Assembly (NCBI RefSeq): GCF_014650875.1
Contig: NZ_BMVU01000062.1
Coordinates: 1 to 34,084 of the forward strand
Source of the DNA: Streptomyces minutiscleroticus
GTDB taxonomy: Bacteria > Actinomycetota > Actinomycetes > Streptomycetales > Streptomycetaceae
Direction of reading: 5' to 3'
Length of the DNA: 34,084 nucleotides
Shown here: positions 16,218 through 25,220 of the stretch, in pieces
How the letters are laid out: each line of letters opens with the position of its first letter
How positions within the stretch are numbered: the first letter of the stretch is position 1
The notes under the pieces: model-generated
The model's input: the letters and a program-made list of their open reading frames with translations, nothing else
Databases searched by the model: none
Told to the model about the DNA's origin: nothing
Made by a program: the position numbers and the translations under genes

Positions 16218-17059
16218 GACCGTCCTCCCCTTGCCTGGGCCACGACGAAGGTGACGAGGGACTTCGTGCTGAGGGGCCGGTCCGGCACGAACTCGTGCAA
16301 GGTCGCCGCGAGCGCGCCCGGATTCCCGTACAGGCCGGGGGCGAGGTCGTACTTGGGGTTGGTGGCCAGATACTCGGCCAAGTGGTCATGGCCGTCAAAG
16401 GTGAAGCTGTGCTCCTCGTCCTCCACGGTAAGTACGTCGAGTGACACGGCGGCCAGCTCGGCGAGGTTGCTGCTGTGCGCCGAGACGTACAGACTCTCGC
16501 GCTGCTCGGCCCCCGGGTCGAGGCCGGCGGCAGCGACCAGCTGGTCCATCTCCCGGTAGCTGTCGAGCCCCTTCGTGACGAGCACGGCGAGCCCGCCGGG
16601 AGCGAGCGCCCGGTCGATCTCCGCGACCACGGTCTGCGGGCGCGGCGAGTGGTACAGGCAGAACGCGGCGACGACGACGTCACACGAGTCGGCGGACACG
16701 GGGAGATGGTGGAAATCGCCCTGGAGAAAGCTCACGGGGAGGCTGGGCAGCCGCCGGACACGCTGGAGGGCCTGCTCGATCAGGGCCGGGGCGGCGTCCA
16801 GACCGAGGACACGCCGCGGCCGGAGTTCCTGGGCGACGGCCAGGCTGCTCGTGCCGCGACCGCAACCGAGGTCCAGGGCCAGGCCGAGACGGTCCGGTCG
16901 CTCGTGGTGGTTGCGCACCAGCCCGACGATCGTGTCCGGTACGGGACGCCCGAAGATCTTCGCCCTCATTAAGGCATTGGACCGGACGGCCAGCCGAGAG
17001 GCGTGCCCGTACAGCTCCGCCTGCCGCGCGGGGTCCGGGAAGGGGTTGGTGCCGCTCAT
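16214..17059 (-). CDS. Class I SAM-dependent methyltransferase
   Basis: 281 aa, ATG at 17059. Motif I is LALDLGCGRGTSSLAVAQEL, followed by the acidic motif VLGLDAAPALIEQALQRVRR, motif II-like CDVVVAAFCLYHSPRPQTVV and post-motif ALAPGGLAVLVTKG: the standard Methyltransf_11/25 series. The N-terminal helix (NPFPDPARQAELYGHASRLA) and the C-terminal HLAEYLATNPKYDLAPGLYG look family-specific. The gene lies 31 bp after the kinase stop and overlaps the next start by 4 bp. It probably methylates a small molecule made by this locus; the acceptor atom is unknown. Confidence 0.85.
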   Translation of the reverse strand: MSGTNPFPDPARQAELYGHASRLAVRSNALMRAKIFGRPVPDTIVGLVRNHHERPDRLGLALDLGCGRGTSSLAVAQELRPRRVLGLDAAPALIEQALQRVRRLPSLPVSFLQGDFHHLPVSADSCDVVVAAFCLYHSPRPQTVVAEIDRALAPGGLAVLVTKGLDSYREMDQLVAAAGLDPGAEQRESLYVSAHSSNLAELAAVSLDVLTVEDEEHSFTFDGHDHLAEYLATNPKYDLAPGLYGNPGALAATLHEFVPDRPLSTKSLVTFVVAQARGGRS

Positions 17060-17090
17060 GCCGCACCTGCCCCTCGGGGGCGCGCAGTGC

Positions 17091-17603
17091 TCAGCGGTGC
17101 TCGGCGGTGACCTTCCGCAGCCAGCGGCGTGTCTGCCGCCGATTGGACAGCAGCACCACATCGGCACGGCCCGAGGCGAACTCCTCGATCTTGGCCATGA
17201 CGCGCGGGCGCATCTTGCGGCGGTACGTCGCCACGTACTTGATCACGCCCCAGTGGATGCGGTTGTGCACCCCGTTGCCCTTGTGCCCGGCGCCGTGCCG
17301 GATCTGCCGGGAGAAGACCCCGTACAGCGCCGCCACGGTCGAGACGTCCATGAGGACCACCGTGTCGCAGGCTTCGAGCCGGATCTGCAGCGTCGAGTTG
17401 TAGTTCCCGTCGATCACCCACCTCGGTTGCGCGACCAGCTCGCGCTGCAGCGCGGCGAACTTCTCCATGGGCAGCTCGTTCCACTCGTCGTCGTAGAACG
17501 CGGCGTCCAGGTGCGTCACCGGGGCGTCGAGAATCCTGCCCAACTCGCGAGCCAGGTACGACTTGCCGCTGCCTCCGCAGCCGACGATGGCTACCTTCTT
17601 CAT
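17091..17603 (-). CDS. Small P-loop kinase (adenylate kinase/FlaR-like topology-modulation type)
   Basis: 170 aa. Walker A is GCGGSGKS at residues 8-15, followed by YLARELGRILDAPVTHLDAA. Such N-terminal GCGGSGKSYLA motifs occur in the small AAA_18/FlaR-like kinases often annotated as DNA topology modulation proteins. RWVIDGNYNSTLQIRLEACD and DTVVLMDVSTVAALYG complete the nucleoside/nucleotide-kinase fold. The ATG at 17603 has CTGGAG upstream; the in-frame start at 17657 would add residues without similarity. It is the first gene of the minus-strand cluster. A role in phosphorylating a nucleoside or sugar intermediate is inferred from context only. Confidence 0.75.
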   Translation of the reverse strand: MKKVAIVGCGGSGKSYLARELGRILDAPVTHLDAAFYDDEWNELPMEKFAALQRELVAQPRWVIDGNYNSTLQIRLEACDTVVLMDVSTVAALYGVFSRQIRHGAGHKGNGVHNRIHWGVIKYVATYRRKMRPRVMAKIEEFASGRADVVLLSNRRQTRRWLRKVTAEHR

Positions 17604-18116
17604 GGTGCTCCAGAGTAGAGGTGCTCGACGGCCCGGTCCGACCGGTCGTCCGCACACGCTCGGATGATCCAGACCCCATGGTCTGGGTGGGCAGCTGCAT
17701 CACGCCGCTCTCCGCTCTACCGAGACCGGGCCGACGACCGTGTCGAGGACGGCCTCCAGAGCAGCGACCTGCCTGCTCAGGCGGAACAGGTCCAGGCGGT
17801 CGAGGCAGGCCGCGATCAGGTCCGCGTGCTGCTGGGTGCCGGCGATCTGCCGGAGGTACGAGAGCCGCTCGATGACCTCCTGGCCTGAGCGCACGACCGG
17901 CTCGGCGGGCGTGAACCGGTCGACATGGCGGTCGCCATGATCTGTTGGTAGGCCGGATGGTCCGGCGGCTTCGGGGTTGACGGTACGGGCGAGGCTGGCT
18001 CGGGCAGCGTCTTGCGGGTGATGAGAACCTCTTCGGCGGCGCGGTGCAATCCCTCCAGCTGCGCGGAAAGCTCGCGATCCGCTGCTTGGCCGCGCCAGCC
18101 TGCGCGGTGCTAGCCG
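17604..18116 (-). other. Degenerate region with frameshifted coding remnants
   Basis: Between the cluster and the esterase, two minus-strand frames look like real but broken protein. One, about 17816-18107, reads AADRELSAQLEGLHRAAEEV, LITRKTL and PPDHPAYQQIMATAMS without any start codon. The other, 17700-17894, reads QEVIERLSYLRQIAGTQQHA and DLIAACLDRLDLFRLSRQV. The first resembles a coiled-coil-plus-HTH protein common beside Streptomyces transposons; the second is a helical fragment. No intact gene is supported. The promoter of the minus-strand cluster should lie at about 17610-17700. Confidence 0.4.
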
Positions 18117-19298
18117 TTACTCCAGTGACCTTCGTACCGCGTGGACCAGTGACGTCGCCCGCATGTCGTCGGAGCCTCCGATGATGTGGTTCATGGTGTA
18201 GCCGAACGCGATGCCGTGGTCCGGGTCGGCGAAGCCGAGTGAGCCGCCCCTGCCGGTGTGGCCGAAGGAATTCAGGCCGATCATGGGGGTGGTCTCGGTG
18301 GGCAGCATGTACCCGGAGCCGAATCGGTTCGGGATCAGCATCACCTGGTCCTTGCCGCCGGCCTGCTCCTTGGTTGCCGAGGCCAGGGTTTTCGGGGTGA
18401 GCAGGCGTACGCCGTTCACCTCGCCGATCAGCGCGGCGTACATGCGCGCCAGTGAGCGGGCGGTGCCGATGCCGTTGGAGGCCGGAAGTTCCGCGGCTTG
18501 CACCTCGGGGGAGTCGAAGTCGATTCCAGCCGGGTCGGTGACCGCGTACGCCCTGTTGTTGAACGAGTCTGGGTCGCGCCAGGCGACGACCTGTTCGCGC
18601 AGTTCCTCGGGGACCGATGCGATGGGCAGGGTGGTGAGGTCGACGTCTGGCCGGCGGTAGACCATGCGGCTGACCCGGCCGCGCTCAGATGTCGGCAGTC
18701 CGATGAAGAAGTCCAGCCCGAGGGGGGCGGCGATCTCGTCGGCGAAGAAACGGCCCGGCGTCCGGCCGGATACCCGACGGATCACCTCGCCTACGAGCCA
18801 GCCCCAGGTCCGTCCGTGGTAGCCGTGCGCTGTTCCCGGTGTCCACTGGGGGTGCTGAGCGGCCAGCGCGGCTGTCATCGGGTGCCACGCCAGCGCTTCG
18901 TCCAATGGGACTGGTCGGTCCAATGTGATCAAGCCAGCTTGGTGGGACAGCAGCCAGCGCACCGGGATGTCCGCCTTACCGTTCGCGGCGAACTCCGGCC
19001 AGTACCTCGCCACGGGCGCGTCCAGATCCAGCGCACCACGCTCGACCAACATGTGTGCGGCGGTTGCGGTCGCCCCCTTGGTGGCCGAGTAGACGAGTTG
19101 CAGCGTGTCCCTCCTCCACGGACGGCCGGTATCGGGGTCGGCGACGCCGCCCCACAGGTCCACCACCGGCCGGCCGTACTGGTACACGCACACCGCCGCG
19201 CCGATGTCCCCGTGCTGGGAGAAGTTCGCCGCGAACGCCTGACGCACCGGTTCGAACCCTGCCGCGACCTCACCCTCGATCATCGCCATGCCGTCCAT
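18117..19298 (-). CDS. Serine hydrolase, beta-lactamase/EstB (family VIII esterase) type
   Basis: 393 aa from ATG 19298 (alternatives at 19289 and 19283). The S-x-x-K nucleophile motif is in LQLVYSATKGATATAAHMLV. The catalytic Tyr motif is in HGYHGRTWGWLVGEVIRRVS, and the third motif is GHTGRGGSLGFADP. WGGVADPDTGRPWRRDTL is typical of the EstB-like group, which hydrolyses short-chain esters; penicillin hydrolysis is usually weak. No signal peptide is seen, so it is probably cytoplasmic. It ends next to the remnant region and lies 64 bp downstream of the TPR regulator on the same strand. The frame is fully intact. Confidence 0.9.
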   Translation of the reverse strand: MDGMAMIEGEVAAGFEPVRQAFAANFSQHGDIGAAVCVYQYGRPVVDLWGGVADPDTGRPWRRDTLQLVYSATKGATATAAHMLVERGALDLDAPVARYWPEFAANGKADIPVRWLLSHQAGLITLDRPVPLDEALAWHPMTAALAAQHPQWTPGTAHGYHGRTWGWLVGEVIRRVSGRTPGRFFADEIAAPLGLDFFIGLPTSERGRVSRMVYRRPDVDLTTLPIASVPEELREQVVAWRDPDSFNNRAYAVTDPAGIDFDSPEVQAAELPASNGIGTARSLARMYAALIGEVNGVRLLTPKTLASATKEQAGGKDQVMLIPNRFGSGYMLPTETTPMIGLNSFGHTGRGGSLGFADPDHGIAFGYTMNHIIGGSDDMRATSLVHAVRRSLE

Positions 19299-19362
19299 CC
19301 TGGCATCAGGGCCGCCCGCTGCGAGGGCGCGAGTTCGCCCACGGAAACCGAGACGGCAGAGG

Positions 19363-20538
19363 TCAGGCTGCGACGGGCAGTACCTGAAGGCGCTCGCGGA
19401 ACTCACGGACAGCGGGAACGGACCTGCACGGTTCGAGCCGCGCAGCGAATTCCTTCAAACGGTCCAGAGCCCGTACGGAGCTGACACTGCCCTCCAGCAG
19501 GCCGACGCCGTAGCTCGCGGCATCCAGCGCCCCCTCCAGATCACCACCGGCCAGCCGGGCCTCGGCCAGGCGGCCGGAACGTACGGCCTTGTCCCGAGGA
19601 GCCGCACTCCTCAGGGAAGCCTCCAGGAAACCCGTCGCCCGCTCCACCTGCCCGGACCGCAGCAAGACCTTGCCCTCGGTCGACTTCAACTGGGCCTCGC
19701 CGAACCAGCCGAGCCAGTCCGGACCCTCCTCAGCCATGTGGCGCTCCCAGAGGGAGGCGGCACGGCTCAGCGCCGTACCTGCTTTCCCATGGTCGCCATC
19801 GCGCGACAGGGCCTCGGCCTTATGCAGGTAGAGGAAGGACTGGATGCAGGGCGACAGCGTTCGAGGAGCATTACCGATGGCCGTCGAGATGAGGTCGACC
19901 CGCTCGGCGGTCCGTCCGGCCTCGGAGACCTGGACACCCATCTCCGCCAGGACGAAGGCACCGAAGGCGTCGTCCCCAGCGGTCCGGGCGCTACGCAGGG
20001 CGCCGACGTAATAGCGCTGGCCGGCAGACCGCAGGCCTGCGTCGTAGGCCATCCAGCCTGTCAGGTGCGACACTCGGGCCGCCAGCGCGTAGAGGCGGGC
20101 GCGGCCCCTGTCCGTGTACCGGCCGGCGCCGAGGAGACCGGTGATCAGCGCGAGATCCCCGCGTGCCTGCTCCAGGAGCCGGGCGCCTCCGAGCTGGTCG
20201 TCGAGCGTGCGGAGCGTACTGATGCGCTGCTCGATCGTCGAGACCATCGTGTCCGTGACCTGGTCTCCGTTGAGCGCCGAGGCGAAGGCGGAGGGTGCCT
20301 CCGCCCAGCTGGCTGCGAGACCTGCCAGGGCAGCGCCGCTGATGGTGAGAAATCCCCGGCGATCCATGCGGCCACTTCCCACCAGTTCGGACAGTGTTTC
20401 GACGGTACCGGCCTCGGTCCACGGGACGGTGAGTCCCGCCACCTCCCAGACCGGGAGCCAGCGGGGCCACCCTTCTGTCCGCACCTGCTCGTACGGGACG
20501 CGCAGCAGATCATCTGACGAAACAGGACACAAGATCAC
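19363..20538 (-). CDS. TPR regulator lacking the N-terminal HTH
   Basis: 391 aa. From about residue 10 (LLRVPYEQVRTEGWPRWLPV) and the RRGFLTISGAALAGLAASWA segment onward it matches the sensory half of Streptomyces XRE/TPR regulators. Helical repeats such as GWMAYDAGLRSAGQRYYVGA and GDDAFGAFVLAEMGVQVSEA fill the rest. Members of this family normally carry a 60-70 residue helix-turn-helix first; here only about 10 residues precede the conserved part. Either the HTH was deleted or this is a variant sensor without DNA binding. The GTG start (20538) has a poor ribosome binding site (GAGAAG directly abutting). The internal RRxFL stretch is a family feature, not an export signal. Confidence 0.7.
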   Translation of the reverse strand: MILCPVSSDDLLRVPYEQVRTEGWPRWLPVWEVAGLTVPWTEAGTVETLSELVGSGRMDRRGFLTISGAALAGLAASWAEAPSAFASALNGDQVTDTMVSTIEQRISTLRTLDDQLGGARLLEQARGDLALITGLLGAGRYTDRGRARLYALAARVSHLTGWMAYDAGLRSAGQRYYVGALRSARTAGDDAFGAFVLAEMGVQVSEAGRTAERVDLISTAIGNAPRTLSPCIQSFLYLHKAEALSRDGDHGKAGTALSRAASLWERHMAEEGPDWLGWFGEAQLKSTEGKVLLRSGQVERATGFLEASLRSAAPRDKAVRSGRLAEARLAGGDLEGALDAASYGVGLLEGSVSSVRALDRLKEFAARLEPCRSVPAVREFRERLQVLPVAA

Positions 20539-20857
20539 TTCTCAAAGACTCTGGGCCCTCATACACCACCTCGGCGAACGTGACCGAGACGAATGGTGCG
20601 GCTGCTCATCCTGCTGCACCACTGAACGAGCCCTCGAACTGCATGGACGACATTCGACATGCGCACAGTCACGAGCCGACTTATGCGTGATGCATGTCAC
20701 ATGTGATGCCGAGTCGTTTGACACGTGTGGGACGCAATGTCCATCCGGAGTGGTCTGGACCGCATGGCGAACGGCGTCTTACCCTCACGTTCACGATCTG
20801 TGGAAGATCGATCACAATCAGGCAGAGTCTGGGGAGGCTCTGTGGGGAGGGTGTGCC
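20539..20857. promoter_or_regulatory. Divergent intergenic region with two palindromes
   Basis: This 319-bp spacer separates the TPR regulator (minus) from the LamG gene (plus). It holds a perfect 10-bp palindrome, TCACATGTGA (20697-20706), and an 8-bp palindrome, ACACGTGT (20721-20728), 24 bp apart. A TTGACA hexamer at 20718-20723 overlaps the second palindrome but has no good -10 box. A weaker pair, TTCACG at 20790 and CACAAT at 20813 with a 17-bp spacer, could be the LamG promoter. The arrangement suggests operator sites, but no known consensus is recognised. Confidence 0.35.
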
Positions 20858-23800
20858 ATGCCTGTGGGCAGACGGCCGCGTGTCGTCGGGGTGATGTTGT
20901 CGGCCGCGATGTCATTGAGTGTTCTCGCGCCTGTCAATGCAGCGGCAGTTGTCCACGATGAAGCCCCGGCCAGTACAGCCGCGGCCGAAGTGGGCCCCGC
21001 CGCCAGCACGGCAGTGACCGAGTCTGCGGCTCTTGCCGAAGCCAGGCGCACAGGCGACGCCGTGGAAGTCACCTCGTTGCGAAGTGAGACTACGGAGGTT
21101 TTCGCGACCGCGGACGGCCATCTGGAGGCGCGCGAGCACCTGCGTCCGGTGCGAGCACGTGTCAAGGGCGAATGGAAGGCCACCGACACCTCTCTCATCA
21201 AGTCCGACGACGGCATGGTGGCGCCGAAGGTCGCGACGATCGGATTGGAGTTCTCCGGCGGCGGAGACACTCCGTTGGTGCGCATGACCAAGGCCGGACG
21301 CACATTGGCACTCAGTTGGCCAGACCAATTGCCTGCTCCCGCGTTGGACGGTGACACGGCGACCTACCGCGACGTCCTGCCGGACGTCGATCTCAGGTTG
21401 GAAGCCCAGGAGGACGGCTTCACGCAGCTTCTGGTGGTGAAGACCGCCGAGGCGGCTGCCAGTGAGGAATTGGCGGAACTGCGTCTGCAGCTGGACGCCG
21501 AAGGCCTGAGCATCGAAAAGACCGACCTGGGTGGTCTCGAAGCACTGGACAAGGGCGCGCAGGGCGCCGTATTCGAAGCGCCGCAGCCAATGATGTGGGA
21601 TTCAAGCCCCGGCGCCCAGCAGTCGGAGAAGGCCCGGTCCCTGGTCGGGACATCTGCTGCAGTGGGTGAAGAGGGAGAGCCGGGCGCTGCGGAGTCGGGC
21701 AAGCTGGCACCGGTCGCCGTCGAAGTGTCGTCCAGCGAGGACGAATTGGTATTGAAGCCCGACGCCGGTGTGCTGACGGGGGAGGACACAGTCTATCCGG
21801 TATTCATCGACCCGCAGTGGTACTCGCCCAAGGCGGCAGCGTGGACGATGGCATCGAAGTACTGGGCTTCCTCGCCGCAGTGGAAGTTCAACGGGGACCC
21901 GGATGCGGGCATGGGCTACTGCGGTTGGTCCTACTGCCAGCCCTACGACACCAAGCGGCTCTTCTACCGGATCCCGGTCTCGAGGTTCGCGGGCAAGAGC
22001 GTGTTGTCTGCGGAGTTCGTGGTCCGCAACACGTGGTCTGCTTCGTGTGATGCACGAGGTGTGCAGCTGTGGCGCACCAAGGACATCTCGTCGTCGACCA
22101 CCTGGAACTCGCAGAACGCTTCCGGCTTCTGGATCGACCACCTGAAAACCGTGTCGTTCGCACACGGTTACGAGGGCTGCGCGGCCAAGGACGCGGAGTT
22201 CGATGTGAAGTCGGCGGTGCAGCAGGCCGCGGACAAGAAGTGGTCGACCATGACGTTCGGTCTGCAGGCGTCCAGCGAATCGGACAGGTACGGCTGGAAG
22301 CGGTTCTCCGACGATGCCTTTCTGCGGGTGCAGTACAACCGGCCGCCGCCGCAGATCAAGATGTCGCAGCTGACCATGGAGTACGGCGGGGCCTGCAAGA
22401 AGCCCGCCAGTGCACCCCGTGTGCGGACGCTGGGAAAGCTCTACGCGAACAATGTCACGGACCCGGATGGCGACAGTGTTTCTGTGCAGTTCCAGGCCAA
22501 GTGGGACGGCGGCTCGTGGAATCCGGCGCGGACCGCGGCCAAGAAGTCCGGATCCATTTTCTACATCAGCCTGGCGTCGTCCATTCCCCAGAATAAGCAG
22601 GTGAACTGGTACGCGCGTTCCTATGACGGGGCCCAGTATTCGCCGTGGTCGTACGCCGGTGAACCGACCGCCTGCTACTTCGTCTACGACACCGCTGTGC
22701 CCAAGGCGCCCACGATCACCTCCGGTGAATACCCCGCCTCCAACCCCGAGGATCCGAACGATCCGTGGTACGACGGGGTCGGCCAATACGGGACGTTCGA
22801 GGTGAAGGCGGCCGACACCGACGTGACGACGTACTGGTACGGCGTCAACGGCGATCCCACCTCGCAAAACAAGATCACTACAACGAGTGGCGCGGCTCAG
22901 CTGGTCAAGGTGCTGCCGGCCGAGCCCGGGGTGAACTTCTTCACCGCCCGGGCCTTCGACTCGGCCGGCAACGGCAGTGAGATCCGTACATACCAATACT
23001 GGGTGAAGGCCGGCCAGCCGGAGCGGGCCGCCTGGCAGCTCGACGAGGCTCCGGGATCCACCACCGCTGCCGGCACGACGACCCCGAGGACCGTGCTCCT
23101 GCACGGCGGTGCCACGCTCGGCGCCGAGGGCCGCAAGGGCACCGGGCTGCACTTCGACGGCACGTCCGGTTACGCCGACTCCGACCTCACCGTGGTGGAC
23201 ACCTCTGACAGCTTCTCCGTCGCGGCCTGGGCACGGCTCGACCGTATGCCCGGCGCCGCGGCGATCATCGTGGCCCAGCCGGGCAACCACTCGCCCGGCT
23301 TCGAGCTGTACTACTCCAAGGACCTCAACCGCTGGGTGTTCAACCAGTACACGTCGGACAAAGCCGGAGCTTCCATCACCCGGGCCATGGCCGCCACACC
23401 CGGAGACGCCAAGGCGGGCGAGTGGACCCACCTGGTGGGTGTGTACGACGGCAAGGCCCAGCAGCTGCGGTTGTACGTGAACGGCAAGCTGGCCGGTTCC
23501 ACTGCCTACACCACCGCCTGGGAGGCCCGCCGCGGACTGCAGCTGGGCGCCGGCAGTTATAACGGCTCCCCATCGGCCTTCTTCCCCGGCACCGTCGATG
23601 ACCTGCGCATCTTCGATCGGGCCGTCACCACTGCCGAGGCCGGACAACTGCACCAGGGCCAAGACCTCACCAGCGGGCGCCCGGCGCGTGCCGTCTTCCC
23701 GCTGGACGAGGAGGCCGGCGCTGCCCAGACCACCGGCCGGGCGGCCGAGCAGTCCCTGACACTGCACGACGGCGCGGCCGCCGGAACCAGTGGTGTCACA

Positions 23801-25093
23801 GGCACGGCCCTGACACTGGACGGCACAGGCGGTTACGCCGCCACCGACCGCCCGGTGCTCAACACGGCCCGCTCCTACACCGTGTCGGCCTGGGCGAAGC
23901 TGCCTGACGGGGAGATAACCGGCAACCGCACCGTGCTCAGCCAGAACGGCACCTACTACAGCCCGTTCTACTTGTCATATCAGGCGGAAGAGAAGACCTG
24001 GAGTCTGCGCACCTCACTGGCGGACGTCCAGCAGGGCAACATCAGGGATCAGGTCGTCATAGCCAAGCAGCCTGCCCGGCCCGGTGAATGGGCCCATTTG
24101 GTGGCCGTCCACGACGCCACCACCCAGCAGATCCGGCTGTACGTCAACGGGCAGCTGCAAGGCACCGACGCCGCCCCGAAGACCTGGGAGGCCCAAGGCC
24201 CCGTGCAGGTCGGCCGGGCCATCTGGATGGGCCAGTACGTCGACTACTTCCCCGGCAGCGTCGACGAGGTCCGCCTCTTCGACCGGCCAGTCGCCGACGA
24301 CGAGGTCCGCCAGATGTTCAACCAGCGGCCGATGGTCAAGGGGCGCTGGAAGTTCGAGACGGCCTCGGGAACCCCGCCGGTGACACCGGAGGCGTCCGCG
24401 TCGGGCAACGACATGACACTCGACGGCGCGGAGATCGGCTCCGGCTGGGTCGACGGCGGGGTGACGTTCGACGGGGTCGATGACTACGCCATGACCTCGG
24501 CCGCCCCAGTGGACACCAGCACCAGCTTCACCGTCACCGCCTGGGCGCAGGCCGCGGCCATCCCGCAGAGCGGGGTGAGTCTACTCAGCGCCCCCGGCAC
24601 GACGCAGAGTGCGTTCACAGTCCGCTACGAGCCCAGCGCGACACCGGATACCGATTCAGGTCGTTGGCGGATAGCCATGGCGGCCGAGGACAGCACCGCG
24701 AGCACGATCGCCCAGGTCGACAACGGACAGTTCTTCGGTCCCACCGACTGGACGCATCTGGCCGTCGTCTACGACGGCTTCGCCAAGCAGCTCTCGCTGT
24801 ATGTGAACGGTGAGCTGGAAGAAGTCGCCTGCGCGGATGCGGACGGCGACGGCACCGCGGACGACGCGGTCTGCACGGACAGAATCTCGTGGGCGACCGA
24901 TGTGCTCTCCTTCAAAACCATCCAGCCCCTGCAGCTCGGCCGGGCGAAAACCGAGGCCGGCACATGGGGGGAGTACTGGCCAGGTGCGGTCTCGGACGTA
25001 TGGGCTTTCCAAGGCGCACTGACAGACGCACAGATCGCCTACCTTGCTGTGGGACAGCCCGGCATGGACACCGACGTTCCTGACGGCTCTTAG
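20858..25093 (+). CDS. Secreted multi-domain LamG (jellyroll) protein
   Basis: 1411 aa, ATG behind GGGGAGG. A signal peptide (MPVGRRPRVVGVMLSAAMSL, cleaved after VNA near residue 29) directs export. Residues about 60-310 are a strand-rich region (GDAVEVTSLRSETTEVFATA onward). About 313-498 resemble a DNRLRE domain (YPVFIDPQWYSPKAAAWTMA; CDARGVQLWRTKDISSSTTW). Three concanavalin-like LamG domains follow at about 724-935, 941-1155 and 1161-1400, each with F/Y-DG(T/V)-x-GYA, a WTHL or WAHL strand and LRLYVNG-type strands. DADGDGTADDAVC in the third looks like a calcium loop. Sortase motifs are absent. The gene directly precedes the Rhs gene; this LamG-Rhs pairing is common in Streptomyces and suggests a cell-surface or carbohydrate-binding partner for the toxin. 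Confidence 0.85.
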   Translation: MPVGRRPRVVGVMLSAAMSLSVLAPVNAAAVVHDEAPASTAAAEVGPAASTAVTESAALAEARRTGDAVEVTSLRSETTEVFATADGHLEAREHLRPVRARVKGEWKATDTSLIKSDDGMVAPKVATIGLEFSGGGDTPLVRMTKAGRTLALSWPDQLPAPALDGDTATYRDVLPDVDLRLEAQEDGFTQLLVVKTAEAAASEELAELRLQLDAEGLSIEKTDLGGLEALDKGAQGAVFEAPQPMMWDSSPGAQQSEKARSLVGTSAAVGEEGEPGAAESGKLAPVAVEVSSSEDELVLKPDAGVLTGEDTVYPVFIDPQWYSPKAAAWTMASKYWASSPQWKFNGDPDAGMGYCGWSYCQPYDTKRLFYRIPVSRFAGKSVLSAEFVVRNTWSASCDARGVQLWRTKDISSSTTWNSQNASGFWIDHLKTVSFAHGYEGCAAKDAEFDVKSAVQQAADKKWSTMTFGLQASSESDRYGWKRFSDDAFLRVQYNRPPPQIKMSQLTMEYGGACKKPASAPRVRTLGKLYANNVTDPDGDSVSVQFQAKWDGGSWNPARTAAKKSGSIFYISLASSIPQNKQVNWYARSYDGAQYSPWSYAGEPTACYFVYDTAVPKAPTITSGEYPASNPEDPNDPWYDGVGQYGTFEVKAADTDVTTYWYGVNGDPTSQNKITTTSGAAQLVKVLPAEPGVNFFTARAFDSAGNGSEIRTYQYWVKAGQPERAAWQLDEAPGSTTAAGTTTPRTVLLHGGATLGAEGRKGTGLHFDGTSGYADSDLTVVDTSDSFSVAAWARLDRMPGAAAIIVAQPGNHSPGFELYYSKDLNRWVFNQYTSDKAGASITRAMAATPGDAKAGEWTHLVGVYDGKAQQLRLYVNGKLAGSTAYTTAWEARRGLQLGAGSYNGSPSAFFPGTVDDLRIFDRAVTTAEAGQLHQGQDLTSGRPARAVFPLDEEAGAAQTTGRAAEQSLTLHDGAAAGTSGVTGTALTLDGTGGYAATDRPVLNTARSYTVSAWAKLPDGEITGNRTVLSQNGTYYSPFYLSYQAEEKTWSLRTSLADVQQGNIRDQVVIAKQPARPGEWAHLVAVHDATTQQIRLYVNGQLQGTDAAPKTWEAQGPVQVGRAIWMGQYVDYFPGSVDEVRLFDRPVADDEVRQMFNQRPMVKGRWKFETASGTPPVTPEASASGNDMTLDGAEIGSGWVDGGVTFDGVDDYAMTSAAPVDTSTSFTVTAWAQAAAIPQSGVSLLSAPGTTQSAFTVRYEPSATPDTDSGRWRIAMAAEDSTASTIAQVDNGQFFGPTDWTHLAVVYDGFAKQLSLYVNGELEEVACADADGDGTADDAVCTDRISWATDVLSFKTIQPLQLGRAKTEAGTWGEYWPGAVSDVWAFQGALTDAQIAYLAVGQPGMDTDVPDGS

Positions 25094-25101
25094 GACCCGG
25101 T

Positions 25102-25138
25102 CCTGGCGAACCAGATCCCGAACGCTCGGTTCGCCAGG
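25102..25138 (+). terminator. Hairpin between LamG and Rhs genes
   Basis: CCTGGCGAACC (25102-25112) pairs perfectly with GGTTCGCCAGG (25128-25138), an 11-bp stem with a 15-nt loop, 9 bp after the LamG stop. It may terminate or attenuate read-through into the Rhs gene, allowing unequal expression. Confidence 0.55.
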
Positions 25139-25220
25139 GCATTTCAGCTTGTTATCCCATCTCTGCTCCTGTGCCGTGCCGTACGCACATATGGAGCACC
25201 CCCTCAGGGCGAAGGACAAG

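Noticed and set aside
20114..20857. In-frame extension of the LamG protein across the divergent regulator gene
   Set aside because: It would run antisense through the TPR regulator and bury the obvious signal peptide that starts at 20858.
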